41,743 nucleotides of DNA from Myxococcota bacterium (GCA_023150875.1 JAKLKC010000055.1:1-41743); one strand, 5' to 3'; counted from the first letter of the stretch, positions 14,839-23,114 are shown. Notes: generated by a model from the letters alone, not told the origin. Program-made: numbers and translations.

Positions 14839-15510
14839 ATGACGGTCGACGTCCAGGAACGCACCGGGTGCGCGAAGGAGAAGCGCAGGAAGCTGATCCT
14901 CGACGCGGCCCGCTGTCTCTTCCTCGATGCGGGGTTCGAGAGCGCCACCATGGACGACGTGGCGGAGCGCTCGCAGCTCTCGAAGGCGACCCTGTACCTG
15001 TACTTCCGCGGCAAGGAGGACCTCTACGTCGCCCTGCTCCACGAGGGACTCGACGTCCTGAACGCGGCGCTGCGGGCGGCGGCGGCGGAGCCCCTGCCCG
15101 CCCCCGAGCGCATCGCCGCCATCGGCAGGGCCTACGGCGCCTTCTACCGGGAGCAGCCCGCCCTCTTCCGCCTCCTGGCCCACTTCCACTCCCGCCAGGA
15201 CCGCCTGAGCGAGGACGTCGCCCAGCCCTGCGAGGAGCGGATGATGGAGGGCATGCGGATCCTCGCGGCGGTGGTGTCCGACGGCCTCCGGGAGGGCACC
15301 CTGACGAGCCCCTACCCGGTGATGGAGGTGGCGGCGATGTTCTGGGCCTCCAGCTATGGCGTCGCCCGCCTGCTCGCCTACAACTCCTGCCACGACTGCC
15401 TGGGCCTGGGGCCGGAGCTGGACACGGTCTCGGCGGTGGAGCACACCTGGGGGCTGCTGCTCCGGGGCCTGCTGGCCGGGGCCGCTCCCGACGGGACCGC
15501 CGCGCCATGA
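14839..15510 (+). CDS. TetR-family transcriptional regulator
   Basis: The 223-residue protein has the TetR DNA-binding domain at residues 14-62: KLILDAARCLFLDAGFESATMDDVAERSQLSKATLYLYFRGKEDLY, with the recognition-helix signature SKATLYLYF. The rest is an all-helical ligand/dimer domain with a Cys pair (NSCHDCLG). The inducer is unknown. The start ATG 14839 is preceded by gagaggga with a long spacer. The stop overlaps the MoxR start (ATGA), so the regulator is co-translated with the ATPase and probably controls this operon. Confidence 0.88.
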   Translation: MTVDVQERTGCAKEKRRKLILDAARCLFLDAGFESATMDDVAERSQLSKATLYLYFRGKEDLYVALLHEGLDVLNAALRAAAAEPLPAPERIAAIGRAYGAFYREQPALFRLLAHFHSRQDRLSEDVAQPCEERMMEGMRILAAVVSDGLREGTLTSPYPVMEVAAMFWASSYGVARLLAYNSCHDCLGLGPELDTVSAVEHTWGLLLRGLLAGAAPDGTAAP

Positions 15511-16349
15511 CGGCGGCCCGCGCCGAGGAGATCGCCCTGCGCCACCGCCTGGTGGGCCGCCGGGCCGAGCTGCGGGCCCTGCTCGCGTGCCTCTCCGCGG
15601 GTCGCCACGTCCTGCTGGAGGGGCCGGTGGGGGTGGGCAAGACGGCCCTGGCCCGGGCGGCGGCGGACGCCCTCGGCAGGGGGGTGCACCGGGTGGACGG
15701 CGACGGGCGCTACAGCGAGGCCCGCCTGGTGGGGCACCACGATCCGCCCCGGGTGCTGCGGGAGGGCTACGTGCCCGACGCCTTCGTGCCCGGCCCCCTG
15801 GCGGCGGCGATGGCGGAGGGGGCGGTCCTGCTGGTGAACGAGCTGAACCGGATGCCCGAGGGGGTGCAGAACGTCCTGCTGCCGGCGATGGACGAGGGCC
15901 TGCTGGTGGTCCCCCGCCACGGCGTGGTGCGGGCCCGGGAGGGCTTCGCGGTGGTGGCCACCCAGAACCCCCGGGAGTTCGTGGGCACGGGCCACCTCTC
16001 GGAGGCGCTGCTGGACCGCTTCGAGCTGCTGCGCCTGGAGTGGCAGGGGGAGGAGGAGGAGCGGCGGATCGTGGTGAAGGAGGCGCGGATCGGCGGGGAC
16101 GACGGGGCGCTGGTGGCGGAGGCGGTGGCGATGGTCCGGGCCACCCGGGGCCACCCGCGGCTGCGCCGGGGCGCCTCGGTGCGCGCCGCCGTGTCCCTGG
16201 TGGAGATCGCCGCGGGCCTGGGGGGCGCCCACGCCCTGGAGGAGGCCGCCCGCATGGCCCTGCCCACCCGGGTGGAGTGGGCCGAGGACGCCGATCCCGA
16301 CCTCGGCGCCCTGCTGCGGGAGCTGCTCCCGTCAAAAAAAAAGCCCTGA
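15507..16349 (+). CDS. MoxR-family AAA+ ATPase
   Basis: The 280-residue protein has Walker A GPVGVGKT (39-46), a Walker B region VLLVNELNRMPEGVQNVLL in which Asn replaces the usual Asp of DE, sensor 1 VVATQNP, and the arginine-finger region LSEALLDRFEL. MoxR ATPases work as chaperones with VWA proteins, often for metal insertion or complex assembly; the RavA-ViaA pair is the model. The VWA gene follows at once. The C-terminus reads SKKKP-stop and is encoded by an A9 run containing A-AAA-AAG, unlike the AAG codons used for Lys elsewhere in the gene; a -1 slip here would fuse it to the VWA protein. Start ATG overlaps the tetR stop. Confidence 0.9.
   Translation: MTAARAEEIALRHRLVGRRAELRALLACLSAGRHVLLEGPVGVGKTALARAAADALGRGVHRVDGDGRYSEARLVGHHDPPRVLREGYVPDAFVPGPLAAAMAEGAVLLVNELNRMPEGVQNVLLPAMDEGLLVVPRHGVVRAREGFAVVATQNPREFVGTGHLSEALLDRFELLRLEWQGEEEERRIVVKEARIGGDDGALVAEAVAMVRATRGHPRLRRGASVRAAVSLVEIAAGLGGAHALEEAARMALPTRVEWAEDADPDLGALLRELLPSKKKP
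16317..16349 (+). promoter_or_regulatory. Candidate -1 frameshift site (A-AAA-AAG) with upstream hairpin/SD-like element
   Basis: The A9 run (16334-16342) followed by G gives the dnaX-type slippery heptamer A-AAA-AAG at 16337-16343, phased with zero-frame codons AAA and AAG. A cggGAG-ctg-CTCccg hairpin (16317-16331) and an SD-like GGGAG (16318-16322, 14 nt before the heptamer) lie just upstream; the zero-frame stop TGA is at 16347. The -1 frame is open into the VWA gene. Direct proof is lacking; A9 could also cause transcriptional slippage or be an assembly indel. Confidence 0.5.
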
Positions 16350-16381
16350 AGCCGACCCTGGACCTGACCCGCTCGGCCACG

Positions 16382-17248
16382 ATGGCCTGGATGGGCCTGG
16401 ACGAGGAGACGGCCCCCTTCGTGGAGAGCCCGGAGTCCGAGCCCACCCCCGCCCGGATCCCGGCGGGCTGGGAGGCGGCCCGGAACTACCATCGCCTCAA
16501 GAAGGTCCTGGGGGACGCCCGGGCCAGGGAGGGAGTGAGGCGGGAGGCGGTGGGGGCGGTGCTGTCCCGGGCCCGGGCCCTCCTGCGCCACGGCGCCAGG
16601 CCCCGGCGGGACGAGGACCTCCCCTGGACGGAGGCCCCGGGGGGCGAGCTGGCGCTGGACGCCCTGGTGGACGAGGGGGTCCCCCCGGGGGCGGTGGAGC
16701 CCGACCAGGTCCGCGTGACGGTGCCGGCGCCCCGGCGCGCCGACGTGGTCCTGATGCTGGACATGAGCCTGTCGATGACCGGCGAGAAGGTGGCCCTGGT
16801 GGCCACGGCGGCGGCGGTGCTCTCCCTCCAGCTCGACCCCGAGGACCTGGCGGTGGTGGCCTTCGACCACCGGGCGACCCTCCTGAAGCGCCTGGGGGAG
16901 CGCGTCCCCCCCGACACCCTGGTGGGCCGCGTCCTGGACGTGCCCGCCGACGGCTTCACCAGCATCGAGGCGGGCATGCGGAAGGGCCTGACGGCCCTCG
17001 CCCGGGGCCGCCTGGGCCGCCGCCGCGGACTCCTGGTCACCGACGGCGTGTACAACGTCGGCTGGGACCCGACCCCCCTGGCCCGCCGCTTTCCCCGGTT
17101 GCACGTCGTCCAGGTGGGCGCCCCCGGGCCGGACCGCGGCCTCTGCGCCCGCCTGGCCAGCAACGGCCGCGGCCCCCTCCACGTCCTCCCGGACTACGAC
17201 TCCCTGCCCTCCCTCGCCCGCCGCCTGGTGGGGGAGCTGTTCCGCTAG
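16382..17248 (+). CDS. VWA-domain protein, partner of MoxR ATPase
   Basis: If translated alone from ATG 16382 it is 288 residues. The C-terminal half is a von Willebrand A domain with a full MIDAS: DMSLSM (DxSxS), the Thr of DGFTSIE and the Asp of LVTDGVYN. The N-terminal half is helical and basic. Such proteins bind Mg2+ and a client and act with the MoxR ATPase encoded just before. No ribosome-binding site is visible before ATG 16382, and the same frame is open upstream through the moxR end (LKPTLDLTRSAT reads as protein-like), so it may be made partly or wholly as a -1 frameshift product of about 580 residues. It ends against a hairpin and a convergent gene. Confidence 0.85.
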   Translation: MAWMGLDEETAPFVESPESEPTPARIPAGWEAARNYHRLKKVLGDARAREGVRREAVGAVLSRARALLRHGARPRRDEDLPWTEAPGGELALDALVDEGVPPGAVEPDQVRVTVPAPRRADVVLMLDMSLSMTGEKVALVATAAAVLSLQLDPEDLAVVAFDHRATLLKRLGERVPPDTLVGRVLDVPADGFTSIEAGMRKGLTALARGRLGRRRGLLVTDGVYNVGWDPTPLARRFPRLHVVQVGAPGPDRGLCARLASNGRGPLHVLPDYDSLPSLARRLVGELFR

Positions 17249-17251
17249 GCC

Positions 17252-17278
17252 CGGCGGCGGCGCGCCCCGGACCGCCGC
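17252..17278. terminator. Hairpin between convergent genes
   Basis: Arms ggcggcgg (17252-17259) and ccgccgcc (17271-17278) form an 8-bp GC stem with an 11-nt loop immediately after the VWA stop and touching the stop of the convergent propeller gene. No T tract follows, so it would be an atypical bidirectional terminator. Confidence 0.45.
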
Positions 17279-19060
17279 CTACCCCCCGCCCGGGGGAGGC
17301 CCTCCGCCCCCCGCCGCGCCCTTGGGGACCTCGATCCGCTCGAGGTACACGGCGAAGGACGGCCGCTCCACCCCCACGATCAGGGGCCAGTCGGGGGACC
17401 GCAGGAGCCGGTACTGGCCTTCGCCGTGCTTGCCCTTCGCGACCACCACCGGCAGGTCCACCCGCCTGCGCCCGGCGGCGTCGTCCAGGGACACCGAGAA
17501 GTAGGAGCGCCCCTTGGGGCTGATGGAGTCGGGACGGAGCGCCGAGGCGTCGTCGAGCCCGATCCCGCGGCCGGCGAGGAGCTCCCTCATCACTCCGCGC
17601 CCGAGCCACACCGAGGTCGCCCCCACCGTCTCCACTTCGTCCGGTGGGGCGTCCCCGAAGAAGTCGGAGTGGGACTGGGACTGGGCGAAGACCTCTGCGG
17701 GTACGCGCCGCCTCCCCGACCGGCCGTCCTCGGCGGCCCACGCGAACGTGATCCCCCCTCCGCCCACGTCCTCGATGGTGACCACGAAGTCCTGGAGCGA
17801 CATCTCCCTCCACAGGGTCGCGCCGGGGCGGCGGCCCTCGTACTGCACCAGGGCGTAGTGCAGCCGGGTGCCGGCGGCCATCCACGGGACGTCGGCCAGG
17901 GGAGGCGGCGCCGGGGGCGCGCCCGCGGCGCCCGCGAAGGGGACGACCTCCACCCTCGGCGCCGGTCCGTCCAGCCGCAGCACGACGACGGACCGGGCCG
18001 CCGCGCTCACCCCCGCCGACGCCGGGGCCCCGGCGAACGTCTCCTCGGCGAGGGTGGAGCCGTCGGTGGACGAGAGCACCACGAAGCCTTCCCGGTTGGC
18101 GAAGACGTCGTTCACCCCCTCGACGTCCATGGCCGTCGGCGGCGCGGCGCCCGGCCAGGGCCGCTCCCAGAGCACCGTCAGGTCCTCGGACCGGAGGGCT
18201 CCGATCCGCACCTTCCCGCCCGCGTCGGTCGAGAAGAACAGCAGGTTGCGGGGGGAAGGCATGGCGGGGACCATCCGGGGCACCGGGGCGATCCACAGGC
18301 GGTCCCCGGTGAGGGCGTCCACGCCGGACATCCACGCCCTGTGGGGCCTCACCAGCACGGCCCCCCCCGTCTGGACGGCCGTGAACGCCGCGGGATCCCC
18401 GGCCGTCGTCCACAGCACGCCGGGCAACTCGCTCCGGGCTTCGAGCCCCGCGGCGTCGTGGGCCGCGATCCCCGGGATCCCCTGGCCGCTCCTCTCGCCG
18501 ACACCGATCACCGTCCGCTCCCCCACCGCCTGCGCCGTCACCAGCGAAGCCGCGCCCAGGGGCAGGTCCCCCCGAGGTGCCCCGGTCCCAGCGTCGAAGA
18601 CCCGCAGGCGGCCGTCCGCCGCCGAGGCGTACACGCGCCCCCCCGCCAGGACGACGACGCCCAGGGGCGCGTCGACCTCCCTCCTCCACACCTCCTTCCC
18701 GTCCCGCGCGTCGATGGCGGCCAGGACCCGCCCGGCCCCGACGAGGGCCAGGGATCCGTAATGGTCGTACCAGAACGGACCGTGGAAGTCCGGCCCGTCC
18801 CTCCTCCGCTGCCAGGCGACGCTCCCGTCGGACCTCACCCCCGCCCACATCGCCCCCGTGCCCTCGGCGGACTCCGGCCACGCCAGCACGTGGACGTCGC
18901 CCGCGGCGATGAGCGCCGGCGGGGCCAGGCCCGGGAACACCTTCACGACGAGGTCCACGGGCAGGCTCGCCGCCCGGACCTCGCCGCCGGCGAGGACCCC
19001 GACGACGAGCGCCACCGCCGCGAACCCGATCCCCCGCGTCAACCGGCCCCGCTTCCCCAT
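17279..19060 (-). CDS. Secreted PQQ-like beta-propeller protein
   Basis: The 593-residue protein starts with a Sec signal peptide (cleavage likely after GGEVRA, near residue 30). Residues about 60-350 contain repeated PQQ/WD-like blades with the DxxTG-W or DARDGKEVW pattern (DARDGKEVWRREV, DAGTGAPRGDL, DALTGDRLWIAPV, SSTDGSTLAEE). The last 200 residues form a different beta-rich domain (GTRLHYALVQYEG to AVYLERIEVP) and end in a Gly/Pro-rich tail. Propellers of this sort scaffold envelope complexes or bind quinone cofactors; no catalytic residues are evident. ATG 19060 has gagga 6-7 nt upstream. It is divergent from the nucleotidase-barrel gene. Confidence 0.72.
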   Translation of the reverse strand: MGKRGRLTRGIGFAAVALVVGVLAGGEVRAASLPVDLVVKVFPGLAPPALIAAGDVHVLAWPESAEGTGAMWAGVRSDGSVAWQRRRDGPDFHGPFWYDHYGSLALVGAGRVLAAIDARDGKEVWRREVDAPLGVVVLAGGRVYASAADGRLRVFDAGTGAPRGDLPLGAASLVTAQAVGERTVIGVGERSGQGIPGIAAHDAAGLEARSELPGVLWTTAGDPAAFTAVQTGGAVLVRPHRAWMSGVDALTGDRLWIAPVPRMVPAMPSPRNLLFFSTDAGGKVRIGALRSEDLTVLWERPWPGAAPPTAMDVEGVNDVFANREGFVVLSSTDGSTLAEETFAGAPASAGVSAAARSVVVLRLDGPAPRVEVVPFAGAAGAPPAPPPLADVPWMAAGTRLHYALVQYEGRRPGATLWREMSLQDFVVTIEDVGGGGITFAWAAEDGRSGRRRVPAEVFAQSQSHSDFFGDAPPDEVETVGATSVWLGRGVMRELLAGRGIGLDDASALRPDSISPKGRSYFSVSLDDAAGRRRVDLPVVVAKGKHGEGQYRLLRSPDWPLIVGVERPSFAVYLERIEVPKGAAGGGGPPPGGG

Positions 19061-19142
19061 GGAGATCTCCTCGTCGCCCCGCGCGCCGACGGGGCGGGCG
19101 CCCGACCCCGCCGATGACGAGCGCCCGGGCGTCGTGTCGGCC

Positions 19143-19182
19143 ATTGTAGGAGGACTTCGCGGGCACGTCCTCCAGGTAGAAT
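19143..19182. promoter_or_regulatory. Back-to-back -10 boxes around an operator-like inverted repeat
   Basis: A minus-strand TACAAT (19143-19148) and a plus-strand TAGAAT (19177-19182) each match the -10 consensus at 5 of 6 positions. Between them ggaggac (19149-19155) and gtcctcc (19167-19173) form a perfect 7-bp inverted repeat with an 11-bp spacer, covering the -35 positions of both. The -35 hexamers are poor, which fits activator control. The two divergent genes would be co-regulated. Confidence 0.45.
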
Positions 19183-19244
19183 GCCCCCGCCCGTCACGGG
19201 GCGACCTCGCCGGTGGCCGGTCCGCGCGCGGGGATTGAGGAACG

Positions 19245-22200
19245 ATGCCCCGCCCCCCACTGCCCCCCCTCCGCCTCGCCGTCGCCGCCCTGCTGGCCGC
19301 GGCGCTCCCGCTGGCGCCCGCCGGGGACGTGGCGGCCGAAGACGTCGCGGACGCCGGCGCCGGGCAGCCGCCGCCCGGCGACGCCTCGCCCCCCGCCGCC
19401 CAGGGGACCCTCGTCCCCGCGGCGGGCTCCCCCGGGAGGAGGCTCGTCCGCATCGTGTACGACGGCGAGACCGGGGGGATCTCCTCGGGGCTGGCGGACC
19501 TCTCCGGCGCGGGGCTGCTCTACCGGGCCGCGAAGGAGGGGGGGGCCACCGTGGAGGCGCACCAGGCCACCCTGGGGGCCCTCTATCGAGAGGGGCGCTG
19601 GCTCTGGGCCGCGGGGGAGGCCACCCTCGAAGGGGCCACGTCCTTCCTCGCCGGCCCGGCCCTCGCCCCCGCGTCGCCCCCCGTCTCCGTCCCCATCCTC
19701 GACGGGGTGGACGGGGTCCTGCTCGCCCTCCCCACCGCGCCGGGCGCCCCTCCCCCGGATCCCGGCGCCCATCCGCTGTTCGTGGCGGGGCGAGGCGAGG
19801 GTCGCGAGGCCCGTTCCGGCACCCTCGCGCTGTGGCGCGCCGGGGACGGGAGGGAGGCCTGGGTGCTGGACACCCGCGGTGGGGACGGCCGCGCGGCCCT
19901 GGAGCCCGATCCCAACGCCTGGGAGGTGCGGGAGCGTGTCAGCCTCGGCGCGCGGTTCGCCACCGGTCCCGAGGACCTCGTCCTGCTGGCCAAGCGCGTG
20001 GGCGAGGGGACGCGGCGCAAGGCCGCCGTCCAGCGGGAGCTCGACGCCGTCCCGGAGGTCCCGGCCCTGTACGTGTCCGCGGGGGGCGCCGTGGAAGGGG
20101 CCTCGTTCCTGCGGGACCACGCCACGTCCCTGCACCGGCCGTACTCCTGGGAGGGCTATGGCGAGGCGCGCCTGCGCTTCCTCGCGCCCTCCCTCGCCGA
20201 GCTGGTCCCCGGCGTCGCCGCCCTGGCGGCCGAGTCCGCGGCGGCGGGCGTCGAGCTGCTGTCGTGCAACCTCGTGGATCCCCAGGGGAACCCCGTCTTC
20301 GGCACCACCGCCACGGTCGAGCTGGACGGCGTGAAGGTCGCCTTCGCCGGCCTCACCGATCCCTCCGTCTGGCCCCTCCTGGGCCCCGAGGTGAGGGCCC
20401 AGGTCGCCGTGGCCGAGCCCCTGCCCGCGCTGGAGCGATGCCTCGATGGGGTGGAGGCCGACCTCGTGGTGCTCCTCGCCACCCTGGCCCACGACACCCT
20501 CGCCGAGGTCGCCGGCCACGTCACCGGGGTCGACGCCGTGCTGGGGGACTTCTCGTCCGGCCTCGCCTCCGGGCGCGTCGAGGAGATCGTCGCCGCCCCC
20601 GAGGTCCCGGGCGGCCTCCCCCGGGACCGGCGGCGCCCCCTGCTGATCTCCCGCTCGTCGGGGGCCACCTACGGCGTGCTCACCGCCTCCATCGGACCGT
20701 ACAACACATTGGAATCATTGGAGAACCGCATCGTCACCCTGCCCCAGGAGCTGCCCCCGGACGACGGCCTCCTCCGGCGGGTCATGGCCATCCGCCAGCA
20801 GGTGTACCGCCAGTCCGAGGACGTGCTGATCCCCGATCTCGCCTCCCTCCCCGGTGGGGCCGCCGCCGGGGGCGCCGCGGCCGAGAGGCTGGACTACCGC
20901 CGCTGGCTCAACCTCGCCGGGAACCTCGTGCGGCGGAGCACCCAGGCCGACGTCGTGATGCTCCCTCCCCTTCCCTGGCCCTTCGACCTCTCCGGCCCCA
21001 CAAGGGAGATCCAGGCCCTGGCCTCCCTCGCCGTCCCCGATCGCCTGGTCTCCGTCCACGTCCGGGGCGACCTGCTGCGCCGCCTGCTCCTGCTGGCGTG
21101 GAGCGACGAGGGGACCCCGGACCGGGACTCCGAGTTCGGCGCCGACCTCCGCACCCGGGCCGGGCGGGCCGCCCCCATGGTCGCGGGCGCCGAGATCGGG
21201 GCGCGGGACATCGCCGCGTGGAAGGTGCGGGGCGGCGCCATCGCCGACGCCGAGACCTACCACGTCGTGCTCACCGACCGGATCGCCACCCGCCCCGACT
21301 TCGCCCGGATCCTGAGCGGCTCCAGGCTGCGAAGCCGGTTCCACCGGGCCCCGGGCGGCAACCACCTGCCCGCCCTCCTGGGCGGACGGGAGCTGGCCCT
21401 GAGGGACGTGGTGTTCCAGGGTCTCGCCTCGCTGCGGGAGCGGCACCCCGACTTCTCGCCCCGCTACGCCCGCCAGGTGCGCGCCCTCCTGCCCGGGTAC
21501 GGCGGCCAGGCGGAGCCCGCGGTGGTCGCCCGCCTGGACACCGCCGCCTTCCGCCTGCTGTGGAACCGTTCCTACGTGCCCGATCCCGACGCCTACGCCC
21601 AGGTCCAGGAGCCCCGGGCGAGCGCCGTCAACTCCTTCGACGTCGGCTGGAACGTCCTGGGGCGCGTGGGCGTCGAGACCCCCCGCGCCAACTGGATGAA
21701 TGTCCTGCTGGCCACCTACACCCTCTCCCGCATCGAGGGGGCGGAGCCCGCCGAGACCCAGGACGACCTGGCCCTCACCACCGAGCTCCAGGTCAAGCCC
21801 GCCGACGTCCCCGTGGGCAAGGGCGTGTCGCTGTGGCCGGTGGTGAACTTCACCTACGACTCCGTCTTCGACCTGCTGGAGAACGACGAGCACCCCCAGC
21901 GGGTCCTCCGGGAGGGGGTGGGGCTGCTGGTGCAGAAGCTCTGGAAGGCCCTCCCCAGCCTCAGGATCGCGGCCTTCGCCGAGCAGGACCTCTCCGTTTG
22001 GGGGGATCCCGCCTGGCAGGCGGGCCTCTCCGCGGGGCTGGTCCACGAGTGGCCGATCAAGCCGGTGAAGTGGCGCACCGACGTCGGCTTCTTCTACTGG
22101 TTCCCGGTCCCCAGCCAGGACCGCGCCGACGACCTGTCCTACAGCCTGAACGTGAAGTCGACCATCGCGGTGCCCATCGCCGGGTCCCTCGCCCTGTCCA

Positions 22201-22322
22201 CCTGGGCGGACGCGCTGCTCTTCCAACGCAAGGGCCTGGGGGAGGACCCGCCTCCCCCCGGGCTGTCCCTCATCGTCGGGGTGGACATCGGGTTCTCGGG
22301 GAGCCTGAGGGCCCGGTTCTGA
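19245..22322 (+). CDS. 5'-nucleotidase-like pseudoenzyme fused to C-terminal beta-barrel
   Basis: The 1025-residue protein has a signal peptide (about 1-31). Residues 200-450 resemble the end of a metallophosphoesterase domain of UshA type (VELLSCNLVDPQGNPVFGT, VKVAFAGLTDPS), but the metal site GGHTH is replaced by GDFSS near residue 435 and no DxH or NHE motif was found. Residues 560-690 resemble the 5'-nucleotidase C-terminal domain (LVSVHVRGDLLRRLL, YHVVLTDRIA). From about 793 to the end is an antiparallel beta pattern ending in ARF, the terminal Phe typical of outer-membrane barrels. The likely role is a surface nucleotide-binding or structural protein; activity is doubtful. gagga lies 4 nt before the ATG. 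Confidence 0.68.
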   Translation: MPRPPLPPLRLAVAALLAAALPLAPAGDVAAEDVADAGAGQPPPGDASPPAAQGTLVPAAGSPGRRLVRIVYDGETGGISSGLADLSGAGLLYRAAKEGGATVEAHQATLGALYREGRWLWAAGEATLEGATSFLAGPALAPASPPVSVPILDGVDGVLLALPTAPGAPPPDPGAHPLFVAGRGEGREARSGTLALWRAGDGREAWVLDTRGGDGRAALEPDPNAWEVRERVSLGARFATGPEDLVLLAKRVGEGTRRKAAVQRELDAVPEVPALYVSAGGAVEGASFLRDHATSLHRPYSWEGYGEARLRFLAPSLAELVPGVAALAAESAAAGVELLSCNLVDPQGNPVFGTTATVELDGVKVAFAGLTDPSVWPLLGPEVRAQVAVAEPLPALERCLDGVEADLVVLLATLAHDTLAEVAGHVTGVDAVLGDFSSGLASGRVEEIVAAPEVPGGLPRDRRRPLLISRSSGATYGVLTASIGPYNTLESLENRIVTLPQELPPDDGLLRRVMAIRQQVYRQSEDVLIPDLASLPGGAAAGGAAAERLDYRRWLNLAGNLVRRSTQADVVMLPPLPWPFDLSGPTREIQALASLAVPDRLVSVHVRGDLLRRLLLLAWSDEGTPDRDSEFGADLRTRAGRAAPMVAGAEIGARDIAAWKVRGGAIADAETYHVVLTDRIATRPDFARILSGSRLRSRFHRAPGGNHLPALLGGRELALRDVVFQGLASLRERHPDFSPRYARQVRALLPGYGGQAEPAVVARLDTAAFRLLWNRSYVPDPDAYAQVQEPRASAVNSFDVGWNVLGRVGVETPRANWMNVLLATYTLSRIEGAEPAETQDDLALTTELQVKPADVPVGKGVSLWPVVNFTYDSVFDLLENDEHPQRVLREGVGLLVQKLWKALPSLRIAAFAEQDLSVWGDPAWQAGLSAGLVHEWPIKPVKWRTDVGFFYWFPVPSQDRADDLSYSLNVKSTIAVPIAGSLALSTWADALLFQRKGLGEDPPPPGLSLIVGVDIGFSGSLRARF

Positions 22323-22393
22323 CGGTCGCGACCCCGGTTTGGATCGCCCACGTCCCCGACGCGATGCCGGGACTCCTGGGATCCCCCGGGCGG

Positions 22394-22422
22394 GCCGGCG
22401 GCGGGGGTGAGCCGCCGCCGGC
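22394..22422. terminator. Bidirectional hairpin between convergent genes
   Basis: Perfect 11-bp arms gccggcggcgg (22394-22404) and ccgccgccggc (22412-22422) around the loop gggtgag lie in the 112-bp gap between the barrel-protein stop and the hsp20 stop. There is no T tract; it may serve both genes. Confidence 0.5.
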
Positions 22423-22434
22423 GACCGCCGCCGG

Positions 22435-22878
22435 TCACTCCTTGATGGAGATCTGCTTCGCCGCCGCACCCTGGGCCTTGGGAAGCGTGAGGGTGAGGAC
22501 GCCGTTGCGGAACACCGCGTCCACGTGCTCGGAGTCGATGGTCTCGGGCAGCCGGAAGCTGCGCTGGAAGGTGCCGTAGCGCCGCTCCGTCATGTGCCAG
22601 TTCTCGCCCTCCTTCGCCTCCTCGGCGCGGGTCTCGGCGGAGATGGTGAGCACCCCCTTCTCGACGTTCACCTTCACGTCCTTGCGGTCGACTCCGGGCA
22701 GGTCGGCGACCACCACGAAGGCCTTGTCGGTCTCCTTGATGTCCACCGGGGGCGCGAAGGTGTCGGCCTCGCCGGTGCGCGCGGGGCGCGTGCCGAAGAA
22801 GCGGCTGATGACCTCGTCCCGGAACAGGTCGTCGAACAGGTTGGGGAACCGGCCGCGCTCGTAACGGATGGGATACAC
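22435..22878 (-). CDS. Hsp20-family small heat-shock protein
   Basis: The 147-residue protein is an alpha-crystallin-type chaperone. A short N-terminus (YPIRYERGRFPNLFDDLFRDEV) precedes the alpha-crystallin domain (about 45-135) with VDIKETDKAFVVVADLPGVDRKDVKVNVEKGVLTI and the conserved GVLTLTLPKA; the C-terminal ISI is the I-x-I motif that docks into neighbouring subunits. It holds unfolded proteins without ATP. GTG 22878 is chosen because aggaggcg lies 4 nt upstream; the reading frame extends further upstream without similarity. A good promoter lies about 120 bp before it. Confidence 0.93.
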   Translation of the reverse strand: MYPIRYERGRFPNLFDDLFRDEVISRFFGTRPARTGEADTFAPPVDIKETDKAFVVVADLPGVDRKDVKVNVEKGVLTISAETRAEEAKEGENWHMTERRYGTFQRSFRLPETIDSEHVDAVFRNGVLTLTLPKAQGAAAKQISIKE

Positions 22879-23004
22879 GGATCGCCTCCTCTCTCGGTGC
22901 CGATGGTGGCCGCTGCGTTCGGGACGGAGGTGCGCGACGTGGACGCCCCCGTCCAACTTCGTCCGGTCCCCGCGGAGGGCCCGGTGAATTCGGTTCGCTG
23001 CCAG

Positions 23005-23032
23005 AAGGTAGATCCGGCTCCGCCGCTGTCAA
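23005..23032 (-). promoter_or_regulatory. Promoter for hsp20
   Basis: On the minus strand TTGACA (23027-23032; perfect -35) is followed after 16 bp by TACCTT (23005-23010; 4 of 6). The -35 sits in CTTGACA, close to the sigma32 CTTGAA core, but no CCCCAT-like -10 is present, so a sigma70-type promoter is favoured. The leader to GTG 22878 is about 120 nt; no CIRCE element was seen. Confidence 0.55.
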
Positions 23033-23114
23033 GGAGCGGATCTCGAATGGGTGCAACGGGGGATGTGAATCAGGATTGCGCGGGCGGGTGGGGACGGAGG
23101 CAGGCGTCCGGGGT

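Noticed and set aside
16382-17248. Treating the moxR/VWA junction as a simple pseudogene frameshift
   Set aside because: Both proteins are complete on their own and carry all catalytic motifs; decay is not indicated, though an assembly indel remains possible.
22879-23004. CIRCE or sigma32 control of hsp20
   Set aside because: No TTAGCACTC-type inverted repeat and no CCCCAT -10; a sigma70-like pair explains the region better.
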